Shown here: positions 9,479 to 17,974 of the stretch, in pieces
How positions within the stretch are numbered: position 1 is the stretch's first letter
Layout of the letters: each line of letters starts with the position of its first letter
Origin: JAZKBN01 sp040388605
Lineage (GTDB): Bacteria > Bacteroidota > Bacteroidia > Cytophagales > Flexibacteraceae
Assembly (NCBI GenBank): GCA_040388605.1
Contig: JAZKBN010000073.1
Coordinates: 1-64,000 of the forward strand
Reading direction: 5' to 3'
Length of the DNA stretch: 64,000 nt
The notes under the pieces: generated by a model
Databases searched by the model: none
Told to the model about the DNA's origin: nothing
What the model saw: the letters and a program-made list of their open reading frames with translations, nothing else
Made by a program: the position numbers and the translations under genes

Positions 9479-10110
9479 CCGGAAAGCTATACAAGGTTAT
9501 TGCATGAACTGAATAGCTATTAAAAGCCAATAGAAGCTTTGTTTAAATCATAATTATGTTGATGTTCAATTTTTAGGATAAGAATTGAAAAGTGCAATTT
9601 ATTATATTTAGATATTTAAGTTTTATTGGAATAGCAGGTATACTTTAGGATAGCAAACGTTTATAAAATAAAGCGTAAAGCGGCTTGATTTTTTCGCTAA
9701 AAACCGGCATTGTTTGTAATGCTCATAATTTCATTATTTCAATTATTAATATTACAAAGTTTGTGAAGTTTAAAATGTAAATTGCTGATAATCATGGTTT
9801 TATGTAAATTAAATTCTGAATTAAAGCATCCGCCGGCATGTTTTTTGTTAAGGCGAGCGTGTTGAGGAATTACCATAAATTCATTTCAGGCGGCAATTAA
9901 TTATTCAACAGGTTATCTGTTTAAATCAAAACAAGAACCTGATTATACTTGTTAGAATACTTAACAATTCAGTAATAAGGCCGTGTTATTGAGTGAAAGA
10001 ATCCGGCGATTCGGACTCCAAATTATGCCGTTTGTGCAATTCAGTGTACACTCATAAAAGGCCGGGTTATAAATTCGCCTTCCGTTATTGCCTTATTGAA
10101 ACAAATAGCG
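9479..10110. other. AT-rich intergenic leader before the sphingolipid operon
   Basis: About 630 bp without a convincing gene. It is strongly AT-rich in its first 450 bp. No tRNA-like or riboswitch-like structure was recognised, and no clean TAnnTTTG box; the nearest, TATACTTG around 9944, has one mismatch. The promoter of the downstream lipid operon should lie here. Confidence 0.6.
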
Positions 10111-11325
10111 ATGCAAAAAAAACTAAACAACAAAGTAAGCGCCTTTACAGCAGCCAACGATACCAGGGCAGCGGGCCTGTATCCGTATTTCAGGCCCATT
10201 TCTTCGGCCCAGGATACTGTTGTAACTATTGACGGCAAGCAGGTTTTAATGTTTGGCTCTAACTCATACTTAGGCCTTACAAACCACGAAAGGCTTAAAT
10301 CTGCGGCGCAGGATGCTGTTGAGAAATACGGCACCGGCTGCGCCGGCTCCCGATTCCTGAACGGAACCCTTGATTTACATGTTGAGCTGGAGCGCAGGCT
10401 GGCACGTTTCGTTGGCAAAGAAGATGCTGTTATTTTCAGTACAGGTTTCCAGGTGAATTTAGGCGTCATAAGCTGCCTCGCCGGCCGAAACGATTACCTG
10501 CTACTCGATGAATACAACCATGCATCTATTATTGATGGCAGCAGGCTGAGCTTTGCACGCACTTTAAAATACAGGCATAACAATATGGAAGATTTGGAGG
10601 CCAAGCTTAGCGGCCTGCCTGCAGATTCCATGAAGCTTATAGTGGCAGACGGGGTTTTCAGCATGGAAGGCGATATTGTTAAGCTGCCTGAATTATGCGC
10701 CCTGGCCGATAAATACGGAGCCAATGTGATGATGGACGATGCCCATGCCTTAGGCGTTTTGGGTGAAAACGGCTCCGGCACTGCTTCACATTTCGGCCTC
10801 ACAAACAGTGTTGATCTCATTATGGGCACTTTCAGCAAGTCTTTCGCTTCACTGGGAGGCTTTATAGCGGCCGATGCTTCAGTTGTTGACTTTATAAGGC
10901 ACCATGCACGCTCCCTTATTTTCAGCGCCAGCATGACCCCGGCAAGCATTGCCACAACCATTGCGGCCCTTGATATAATGGAAAACGAGCCTGAGCACAT
11001 GGAGCGCCTTTGGGCAAATACCCGCTATGCTCAGCAATTACTCAATGCCGAAGGGCTGGATACCGGTATTTCAGAAACTCCCATTATTCCGATATACATA
11101 CGTAACAACGAAAAAACATTCCTGATTACCAAGAAATTACAGGAAAACGGCGTGTTTGTAAACCCGGTGGTTTCGCCGGCAGTTCCGGTTGAACATTCAA
11201 TGCTCCGCTTTTCGCTTATGGCTACGCATACGTTCAGCCAGATAGAGGAAGCTGTTGAAAAAATTTCAGTTGCTTTCCGTGAAGCGGGAGTAATTGCCGA
11301 AGCCCAACATTCAGAAAAACTATGA
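10111..11325 (+). CDS. spt: Serine palmitoyltransferase (alpha-oxoamine synthase family)
   Basis: PLP enzyme condensing L-serine with a long-chain acyl thioester to 3-ketosphinganine, the first step of sphingolipid synthesis. Counting from ATG 10111 (404 residues; a TTG at 10096 is less likely), the alpha-oxoamine synthase features are the glycine-rich GTGCAGSRFLNGT segment, the stacking histidine in DEYNHASIIDGSR (about H137), DDAHALG at about 209-215, and the PLP-binding lysine in GTFSKSFASLGG (about K243). The same family includes 2-amino-3-ketobutyrate CoA ligase and AONS. Context decides for Spt, because ceramide synthase and reductase genes follow immediately. The stop overlaps the next start as ATGA. 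Confidence 0.87.
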   Translation: MQKKLNNKVSAFTAANDTRAAGLYPYFRPISSAQDTVVTIDGKQVLMFGSNSYLGLTNHERLKSAAQDAVEKYGTGCAGSRFLNGTLDLHVELERRLARFVGKEDAVIFSTGFQVNLGVISCLAGRNDYLLLDEYNHASIIDGSRLSFARTLKYRHNNMEDLEAKLSGLPADSMKLIVADGVFSMEGDIVKLPELCALADKYGANVMMDDAHALGVLGENGSGTASHFGLTNSVDLIMGTFSKSFASLGGFIAADASVVDFIRHHARSLIFSASMTPASIATTIAALDIMENEPEHMERLWANTRYAQQLLNAEGLDTGISETPIIPIYIRNNEKTFLITKKLQENGVFVNPVVSPAVPVEHSMLRFSLMATHTFSQIEEAVEKISVAFREAGVIAEAQHSEKL

Positions 11326-12443
11326 TCGAGGTTAAAGAAGCCACAGGTTCGAAGCTGCTGGGTCAGTTTATTGACTTTCCGCATGATTTGTACAAAAACG
11401 ATCCAAATTACGTTCCTGAGCTCTTTATTGCCCAGCGAGATATACTTACGCCCGGCAAGCATCCCTTTCATAAGCACTCCCAATTACAGCCCTTCCTGGC
11501 TTATAAGGACGGGAAAATAGTTGGTCGAATTGCCGCAATTCTGAATAATAACCACAACGCATTTAACCAAGTTAAAGAAGGTTTCTTCGGCTTTTTCGAT
11601 TCTGTTAATGACCCGGAGGTTAGTAAAGCCCTCTTTGAAAGAGTAGATCAATGGCTGCTCGATAAAGGCATGGAGAAGGTGGTTGGCCCGGCAAACCCTA
11701 CAACCAACGATACCTGCGGCATGCTGCTCGAAGGTTTCGATTCTGCGCCGGTTGCCATGATGACCTATAACGCGCCCTATTACATAACCCTTACAGAGAA
11801 GGCCGGCTTCAGCAAGCTTACCGACCTGATTGCCTGGGAAATGTACATGGATACCATGGATCACAGGGCCGTGCGCATGATAGATACCCTTACCGCCCGC
11901 CTGAATCGCAGCGGAATAACCTTCAGAATTGTGAATGTTAAAAAATTCAAAGACGAGGTAAAGCTGTTGCGCGATGTTTATAACCGGGCATGGGATAAAA
12001 ACCTTGGCTTTGTTCCTTCAACTCCCGAAGAGTTTGAGTACCTGGCCAACGACCTGAAGCTGATTCTTGATGATCAGCTATGCATAATTGCTGAAAAAGA
12101 CGGGCAGGCCATTGGCTTTGCGCTCGGGGTACCTGATATAAACAAGGTGCTTATTAAGGTAAAACGAGGCAGGTTGTTTCCTACCGGTATTTTCAAATTG
12201 CTGTTCGGGCGTAAATCAATTAAAAGCGTGCGTGTAATAACGCTTGGCGTTGTTGAGGGCTACCGCAAAATGGGCATAGAGTCTGTTTTGTACGGCATGC
12301 TGGTTAAAAATGCCAGGGACAAAGGTGTTGTAAAAGGCGAAGGATCATGGATTCTTGAAGACAACTTCATGATGAACAAGGCCCTTGAAAACGTGGGCGG
12401 TAAGCCCTATAAACGTTACCGCTTATTTCAGAAAACGCTGTGA
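11322..12443 (+). CDS. Bacterial ceramide synthase candidate (GNAT-fold N-acyltransferase)
   Basis: A 373-residue protein with a C-terminal GNAT-like fold: the ITLGVVEGYRKMGIESVLYG segment is an acetyl/acyl-CoA-binding-type loop, followed by an EGSWILEDNFMMNKALENVG tail. The N-terminal half is a family-specific extension (GPANPTTNDTCGMLLEGF). The protein has the size and architecture of the bacterial ceramide synthase first characterised in Caulobacter (bCerS), which acylates the sphingoid-base amine. Translational coupling to spt (ATGA overlap) and to a CerR-like reductase (GTGA overlap) supports this role. Acyl donor and catalytic residues cannot be read from sequence alone. Confidence 0.7.
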   Translation: MIEVKEATGSKLLGQFIDFPHDLYKNDPNYVPELFIAQRDILTPGKHPFHKHSQLQPFLAYKDGKIVGRIAAILNNNHNAFNQVKEGFFGFFDSVNDPEVSKALFERVDQWLLDKGMEKVVGPANPTTNDTCGMLLEGFDSAPVAMMTYNAPYYITLTEKAGFSKLTDLIAWEMYMDTMDHRAVRMIDTLTARLNRSGITFRIVNVKKFKDEVKLLRDVYNRAWDKNLGFVPSTPEEFEYLANDLKLILDDQLCIIAEKDGQAIGFALGVPDINKVLIKVKRGRLFPTGIFKLLFGRKSIKSVRVITLGVVEGYRKMGIESVLYGMLVKNARDKGVVKGEGSWILEDNFMMNKALENVGGKPYKRYRLFQKTL

Positions 12444-13429
12444 GCAGGAAGGTGCTTATAACCGGCGCTGCGGGCTTTGCCGGGTTTCACCTGGTAAATG
12501 CCGCCCTCGCAAAGGGTATGAAGGTGTATGCTGCCACTCGTAAAGACAGCGATTTACGCCATCTGAGCCACCTGCCCATCAGGTTTGTGTACCCTGAATA
12601 CGAAAACGCCAATTCACTGCGTGAAATGTTTGATGCCCATGGTTTCAGCTATGTAATTCATGCTGCAGGGGCAACAAAGGCGAACAGCCAGGAAGCTTAT
12701 AACCGGGTGAATGCCGAAATAACCCGCAAGCTTGCTAGCGCTGCTTCAAGGTCAGATTTTAAGCCGGTTAGGTTTATTTTCATAAGCAGCCTTGCAGCGC
12801 TTGGTCCGCAGGCTTATGATGCGCCCGGACCTATAACCGAGTCAAAAAAGCCTGTGCCTGTTACCCAATACGGTAAAAGTAAATTGCTGGCAGAGCAATA
12901 TTTAGCTGAGTTCGGTAATCTTTCAAAAGCGATTCTCAGGCCTACAGCCGTTTACGGCCCAAGGGAAAAAGACCTGTTCATCATGCTGAACACATTTGCA
13001 AAAGGACTTGAACCATATATTGGTAATAGGCCCCAGCGCTTCAGCTTTATATACGTTAAAGACCTTGCCGATGCTGTTTTCGAGGCAGTTGACAGCAATA
13101 TAGACAGCAGCTGGAATTTAAGCGACGGCAATGAATATGACCGTTACGCGCTTGCACAGTATGCAAAGGAAATTTTAGGTGTTAAAACCCTGAAGCTTCA
13201 TGTACCGACCGGCATCATCAGCCTGCTGGCATCAGGCATGGAAATGTTCGCAGGAAAAAACAGTACCCCGACATTAAATAAAGATAAGCTGAACGAGCTC
13301 TGCGCTGAAAACTGGTTTTGCAGCATAGCCAAAGCCCGAGAGGAACTGGGTTTTAACCCGCAATACAATCTTAAAACCGGCTTACAGGAAACCCTGCAAT
13401 GGTACCGGGCCAATAATTGGATTAAATAA
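12440..13429 (+). CDS. NAD-dependent epimerase/dehydratase family, CerR-like reductase
   Basis: Extended SDR protein of 329 residues. The Rossmann motif GAAGFAGFHLV is at the N-terminus, the serine lies in FISSLAALGP, the catalytic YGKSK is present, and RPTAVYGPRE is the substrate-side motif. In Caulobacter the homologous position is filled by CerR, which reduces the 3-keto group during ceramide synthesis. Here the gene starts with GTG overlapping the stop of the ceramide-synthase candidate (GTGA), so the two are translationally coupled. The fold is certain; the 3-ketoceramide or 3-ketosphinganine reductase role is inferred from family resemblance and position. A sugar-nucleotide epimerase is the alternative. 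Confidence 0.72.
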   Translation: MSRKVLITGAAGFAGFHLVNAALAKGMKVYAATRKDSDLRHLSHLPIRFVYPEYENANSLREMFDAHGFSYVIHAAGATKANSQEAYNRVNAEITRKLASAASRSDFKPVRFIFISSLAALGPQAYDAPGPITESKKPVPVTQYGKSKLLAEQYLAEFGNLSKAILRPTAVYGPREKDLFIMLNTFAKGLEPYIGNRPQRFSFIYVKDLADAVFEAVDSNIDSSWNLSDGNEYDRYALAQYAKEILGVKTLKLHVPTGIISLLASGMEMFAGKNSTPTLNKDKLNELCAENWFCSIAKAREELGFNPQYNLKTGLQETLQWYRANNWIK

Positions 13430-13465
13430 CCTGTATTTCCCAATACAAATAAACCACCAACGAAA

Positions 13466-14791
13466 ATGCAACAATTTATTCAGCCGGCCGAAGGTAAGCT
13501 TGGCATTTTAATTCCGGGTATGGGTGCCGTGGCAACCACCCTCATTGCAGGGGTTGCAGCCATAAAAAAAGGACTGAGCAGCCCTGTAGGTTCCCTAACG
13601 CAAATGGGTAATATCCGTTTGGGCAAGCGCACCGAGAACAGGCAGCCCCTGATTAAAGATTTTGTTCCGCTTACCAACCTGGAAGATATTGTATTCGGTG
13701 GCTGGGACGTATATGAAGATAATGTGTACGAAGCTGCCATGAAAGCCAAGGTGCTCGACCCGTATTTGCTTCATTCTATACGCGCTGAGCTTGAAGCTTT
13801 GGTTCCCATGCCCGCAGTTTTCGACCATGAATATGTTCGTAACCTGGATGGTACCAATGTAAAAACAGCTCCCACCAAGTACGATCTCAGCGAACTGCTG
13901 GCCGAGGACATTCGTAACTTTAAAGAAGAAAAAGGCGTAAGCCGCCTGGTTATGGTATGGTGCGGCTCTACTGAAAAATACATTGAAGCCGGCGATGTGC
14001 ACAGCACCATCGAAAAATTTGAGCAGGGGCTTCGCGATAATGATCCTAATATATCGCCGAGCATGATATATGCTTATACGGCCATTAAAATGGGCATTCC
14101 TTTCGCTAACGGCGCACCCAACCTGACTGCCGATATTCCGGCCCTTGAAAACCTTGCCATTGAATACCAGGTACCAATTGCCGGTAAAGATTTTAAAACC
14201 GGCCAGACCCTGATGAAAACCATTTTGGCTCCCGGCCTGCAGGCCCGTGCCTTGGGCGTAAACGGATGGTTCAGCTCAAACATACTTGGCAACCGCGATG
14301 GTCTTGTGCTTGACGACCCAGATAACTTTAAAACCAAGGAAGTAAGCAAGCTGAGCGTTCTTGAAGAAATTCTCGACGGAGAACGCAACCCTGAGCTGTA
14401 CGGCGACCTATACCATAAAGTGCGTATTAACTATTACCCCCCGCACGGCGACAATAAAGAAAGCTGGGACAATGTGGATATTTTCGGGTGGTTGGGTTAT
14501 AAGATGCAAATCAAGATTAACTTCCTTTGCCGAGACTCCATTTTAGCAGCGCCTATTGTTCTTGACCTTGCCTTGTTCCTCGATTTGGCTTCAAGATCCG
14601 GCATGGGCGGCATACAGGAGTGGCTTTCTTTCTACCTGAAATCACCGCAGACTGCACCGGGCTTAAAGCCTGAGCATGATATATTTAAGCAGCTGATGAA
14701 GCTGCAAAACACACTGCGCCATATTATGGGCGAAGACTTAATTACCCACCTGGGCCTGGATTATTACCAGGAACTTGTTGAATCGCTTTGA
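13466..14791 (+). CDS. ino1: myo-Inositol-1(3)-phosphate synthase
   Basis: Converts glucose 6-phosphate to inositol phosphate with tightly bound NAD. The 441-residue protein begins with the NAD-binding GILIPGMGAVATTLIAG. It contains the family motif GNRDGLVLDDPDNFKTKEVSK and the catalytic-region segments PIAGKDFKTGQT and NYYPPHGDNK. Length is normal for the bacterial enzyme. It lies 36 bp after the CerR-like gene, and its stop overlaps the TTG start of the PgpA-like gene. Location between ceramide-forming enzymes and a CDP-alcohol transferase indicates that the inositol phosphate is destined for lipid head groups rather than for a free osmolyte. Confidence 0.93.
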   Translation: MQQFIQPAEGKLGILIPGMGAVATTLIAGVAAIKKGLSSPVGSLTQMGNIRLGKRTENRQPLIKDFVPLTNLEDIVFGGWDVYEDNVYEAAMKAKVLDPYLLHSIRAELEALVPMPAVFDHEYVRNLDGTNVKTAPTKYDLSELLAEDIRNFKEEKGVSRLVMVWCGSTEKYIEAGDVHSTIEKFEQGLRDNDPNISPSMIYAYTAIKMGIPFANGAPNLTADIPALENLAIEYQVPIAGKDFKTGQTLMKTILAPGLQARALGVNGWFSSNILGNRDGLVLDDPDNFKTKEVSKLSVLEEILDGERNPELYGDLYHKVRINYYPPHGDNKESWDNVDIFGWLGYKMQIKINFLCRDSILAAPIVLDLALFLDLASRSGMGGIQEWLSFYLKSPQTAPGLKPEHDIFKQLMKLQNTLRHIMGEDLITHLGLDYYQELVESL

Positions 14792-15249
14792 GACAATTCC
14801 ATATTATAACGGCCTCGTTTTTCGGAACAGGCTATATTGAAAAAGGAGCAGGCAGCGTTGCGGCAGCAGCCTGCTGCCTGCTCCTTTATTTCTTCCCGGG
14901 CAGTATAATTAATCCCGTGTCGGCATTCAGCCTGACCTTGATTTTAGTCCTGCTCGGAATCTGGTCGAGCGGGGTAACTGAAAATTTCTGGGGGAAAGAC
15001 AGTAAGCGAATTGTGATAGACGAGGTGGCCGGTATGTTTATTACCATGCTCAACCTGCCTATATCGCCGCTAACACTTCTGGCCGGTTTTATCCTGTTCA
15101 GGTTCTTCGACATTGCTAAACCCCTTGGCATCAGGTCGGCCGAAAAACTTGGCGGGGGCCTGGGCGTTATGGCCGACGATGTTGTTGCCGGCATTTATTC
15201 AAACATTGTTTTGCAAGCGCTTTGCGCCTTCAAACTTTTTAGTACTTAA
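14788..15249 (+). CDS. PgpA-like membrane phosphatase (probable phosphatidylinositol-phosphate phosphatase)
   Basis: A 153-residue PgpA-fold protein with about four membrane segments and the family motifs GTGYIEKGAGSVA, VIDEVAGMFI and MADDVVAG. PgpA dephosphorylates phosphatidylglycerophosphate. Here the gene is sandwiched between inositol-phosphate synthase and the inositol lipid transferases, so removing the phosphate from phosphatidylinositol phosphate is the likelier job (inference). It starts at TTG in a TTGA overlap with the preceding stop; no nearby ATG gives a family-length protein. A 150-bp spacer follows, where transcription of the downstream half could restart. Confidence 0.82.
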   Translation: MRQFHIITASFFGTGYIEKGAGSVAAAACCLLLYFFPGSIINPVSAFSLTLILVLLGIWSSGVTENFWGKDSKRIVIDEVAGMFITMLNLPISPLTLLAGFILFRFFDIAKPLGIRSAEKLGGGLGVMADDVVAGIYSNIVLQALCAFKLFST

Positions 15250-15400
15250 AAGCCGGGCTGCTTTAAGCATAGGCTTTATTAACACCTTCAGATACTTATT
15301 AAATGATGCAAACGGGCAGTGGAACCTGCTTTGGGTGCCTATGCTGTTGAAATGTAATTTATATAGCATTTCGTAGTTAAAATTACAATTAGTGAATATT

Positions 15401-17950
15401 ATGTACTTCTTAAATGTCCGGATTTTTGGTTTTGTAATGCTGCTTACGGGCTTGCTTACCTTGCCGGCTATTGCTCAAACTACGGTATTACGCGGCAAAA
15501 TTACCGATTCAAAAACCGGCGAAGGTTTGCCGTTTGCTTCGGTGGTATGCCTGGGCACAGGTACCGGCACTAATACAGATCTGGATGGTAATTACATTTT
15601 ACGCCTTACCGGCCCCTGCGATAAAGTGCAGTATTCATACATTGGCTATAAATCTTTGCAAAGGCAGGTAAAGCAGGGCGAGGAGCAAATTGTAAATGTC
15701 AGGCTTGAATCTGAGGTGGTTGAATTGAAGGAAGTGGTTGTTAAAAAAAGTAAGCAGGCAAGGTATAGGAATAAAAACAACCCGGCAGTTGAGCTTATAA
15801 GGGAAGTTATTGCTCATAAAGCATCTAACAAGCCCGAGGCTTATGACTATGTGGAGTACGAGGAATATGAAAAGCTGGGCTTTTCAATAAGCAATACGGT
15901 TAACAGGTTCAAAAACAGCAAGCTGTTAAAACGCTACAAATTCCTGCTCGATAACCAGGACAGCAGCAAAATTCAAGGGGTATCATTGCTGCCGGTGTTT
16001 TTGCAGGAAAGGCTTACAAGTAATTTCTACCGTAAAAATCCGCGCAAGACAAAAACTTTCGTGAAGGCAGAAAAGAAGGTAAGCTTTGAGCAATATATTG
16101 ATAACAATGGCCTGAGCTCATACCTGAACCATATTTACCAGGATATTGATATTTACGACAACAATATCAGCGTGGTTACCAACCAGTTCCTGAGCCCTAT
16201 TTCAGATAACGGCCCCCTGTTTTACCAATACTTTATTGTAGATACCGTAACGCTCGATAATATTAAGCTGGTGCACATGGATTTTGTGCCGCGCAATACC
16301 ACCGACTTCCTTTTCCAGGGCCAAATGTATATTTCGCTGGATGGTAATTTTGGTGTTCAGCGTATAAACATGGAAGTGAATAAGCGCATAAACCTGAATT
16401 GGGTGCGTGAGCTGCATGTTAACCAGGTATTTGAGCGCAACCAGGACGGAAGGTATCGCCTGAGCAAATCAGACCTCTATGCCGATTTCGGGATTTTTAA
16501 GGGCAGGGGAGGCATCTTTGGCGAGCGAACTGTTTCTTACCGCGATTACAAAACCGGGATTCCTCACCCTGATTCATTGTACAGCGGCATGGGTACGGTT
16601 GAAAGTCCGGAAGCATATACCCGTGACGAAGCTTATTGGGTTGCCGGCCGTCATGATTCGCTGAGCAAAGCGGAATCAAGGGTGTACACTAATATAGACA
16701 GCCTGCAAAAAATGCCCAGCTTCCGCCGGACGGCCGATTTGCTGACCCTGGTGCTTGCCGGCTATAAAAGCTTTGGCCCCTTTGAAGTTGGGCCTGTTAA
16801 TACCTTTTACAGCTGGAACCCGGTGGAAGGTTTTCGCTTAAGGGCAGGAGGCAGAACTACGCCGAATTTCAGCAAAAAGATAAATTTTGAAACCTATGGG
16901 GCCTATGGGTTTACCGATAAAAAGTGGAAATACTATCTTGGAACAACCTACTCATTCACCAACCGGTCTATTTATGAATTTCCGGTACGTTCGTTGCGTT
17001 TAAGCTACCAAAACGACACTAAAATTCCCGGTCAGGAATTGCAGTTTGTTCAGGAAGATAATGCCTTGCTTTCTTTCAAACGCGGGCAGAATAATAAATG
17101 GCTTTATAATCAAATATTTAACGCCGAATACCTGCATGAGCTTCGCAGCCACATCAGCTTTAAAGCCGGTTTTAAAAACTGGACCCAAACACCTGCCGGC
17201 GCCCTTAGCTTTGTAAATCACGAAACAGGTGAGAACCTGGTTACACATGAAATTACAACTACGGAATTATCAGGCGAAATAAGGTGGGCGCCGCGTGAGC
17301 AGTTCTACCAGGGCAAGCTGTACCGAATGCCTATATTTAACAGGTACCCTATTTTTACCCTGCGTGCGAATGCGGGTGTAAAGGGAATACTGAACAGCGG
17401 CTATAATTACCAAAGCCTGACCATAAATATATTTAAGCGCACCTATTTGTCGCAGCTTGGCTTTACAGATTTAATGCTTGAAGGCGGTCATACTTTCGGC
17501 AAGGTACCATACCCTTTACTTACCATTCACAGGGCAAACCAAACCTATTCTTACCAGTTGCAGAGCTATAACCTCATGAATTTCCTTGAATTTGTAAGCG
17601 ATAATTATGCAGGTGTCAGTGCCGATCATAATTTCAACGGCTTCATTTTCAATAAAATTCCATTGCTGAAAAGAGCTAAGCTGCGCGAAGTAGCCTCTTT
17701 AAAAGTACTTTGGGGCAGCCTCAGGCATGAAAATGCATCGGGAGTAAACGGTAATTTCGATTTCCCGACAGTTACAGGTGGCAGCCCGGGAACATTCTCT
17801 TTGGAAAAAAGGCCATATATAGAGGGCAGTTTGGGTATAGCCAATATTTTCAAACTACTGCGTGTAGATGTTGTTAAAAGATTTACCTATCTCGATCACC
17901 CGAATGTTTCATCAATCGGTATTCGATTCCGCTTTAAATTCGATTTCTGA
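15401..17950 (+). CDS. DUF5686-type outer-membrane protein with carboxypeptidase-regulatory-like domain
   Basis: Large secreted protein, 849 residues from ATG 15401 (GTG 15392 also possible). It has a signal peptide ending near TLPAIAQ, then a carboxypeptidase-regulatory-like Ig domain (about 30-110: VLRGKITDSKTGEGLPFASV ... YIGYKSL), a charged linker, and a long C-terminal region of alternating hydrophobic strands ending in FRFKFDF. The terminal aromatic fits an outer-membrane beta barrel. It lacks a TonB plug, which separates it from SusC-like receptors and fits the DUF5686 family as I remember it. It sits inside the ceramide/inositol lipid cluster, 24 bp before the CDP-alcohol transferase. 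That makes it a candidate for handling the lipid product at the outer membrane; this is inference. Confidence 0.75.
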   Translation: MYFLNVRIFGFVMLLTGLLTLPAIAQTTVLRGKITDSKTGEGLPFASVVCLGTGTGTNTDLDGNYILRLTGPCDKVQYSYIGYKSLQRQVKQGEEQIVNVRLESEVVELKEVVVKKSKQARYRNKNNPAVELIREVIAHKASNKPEAYDYVEYEEYEKLGFSISNTVNRFKNSKLLKRYKFLLDNQDSSKIQGVSLLPVFLQERLTSNFYRKNPRKTKTFVKAEKKVSFEQYIDNNGLSSYLNHIYQDIDIYDNNISVVTNQFLSPISDNGPLFYQYFIVDTVTLDNIKLVHMDFVPRNTTDFLFQGQMYISLDGNFGVQRINMEVNKRINLNWVRELHVNQVFERNQDGRYRLSKSDLYADFGIFKGRGGIFGERTVSYRDYKTGIPHPDSLYSGMGTVESPEAYTRDEAYWVAGRHDSLSKAESRVYTNIDSLQKMPSFRRTADLLTLVLAGYKSFGPFEVGPVNTFYSWNPVEGFRLRAGGRTTPNFSKKINFETYGAYGFTDKKWKYYLGTTYSFTNRSIYEFPVRSLRLSYQNDTKIPGQELQFVQEDNALLSFKRGQNNKWLYNQIFNAEYLHELRSHISFKAGFKNWTQTPAGALSFVNHETGENLVTHEITTTELSGEIRWAPREQFYQGKLYRMPIFNRYPIFTLRANAGVKGILNSGYNYQSLTINIFKRTYLSQLGFTDLMLEGGHTFGKVPYPLLTIHRANQTYSYQLQSYNLMNFLEFVSDNYAGVSADHNFNGFIFNKIPLLKRAKLREVASLKVLWGSLRHENASGVNGNFDFPTVTGGSPGTFSLEKRPYIEGSLGIANIFKLLRVDVVKRFTYLDHPNVSSIGIRFRFKFDF

Positions 17951-17974
17951 TATACTTCTAAACCCAGCCATGAA

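Noticed and set aside
9479..10110. A riboswitch or tRNA in the leader of the lipid operon.
   Set aside because: No cloverleaf, TPsiC-like motif or known riboswitch core could be seen; only AT-rich sequence.
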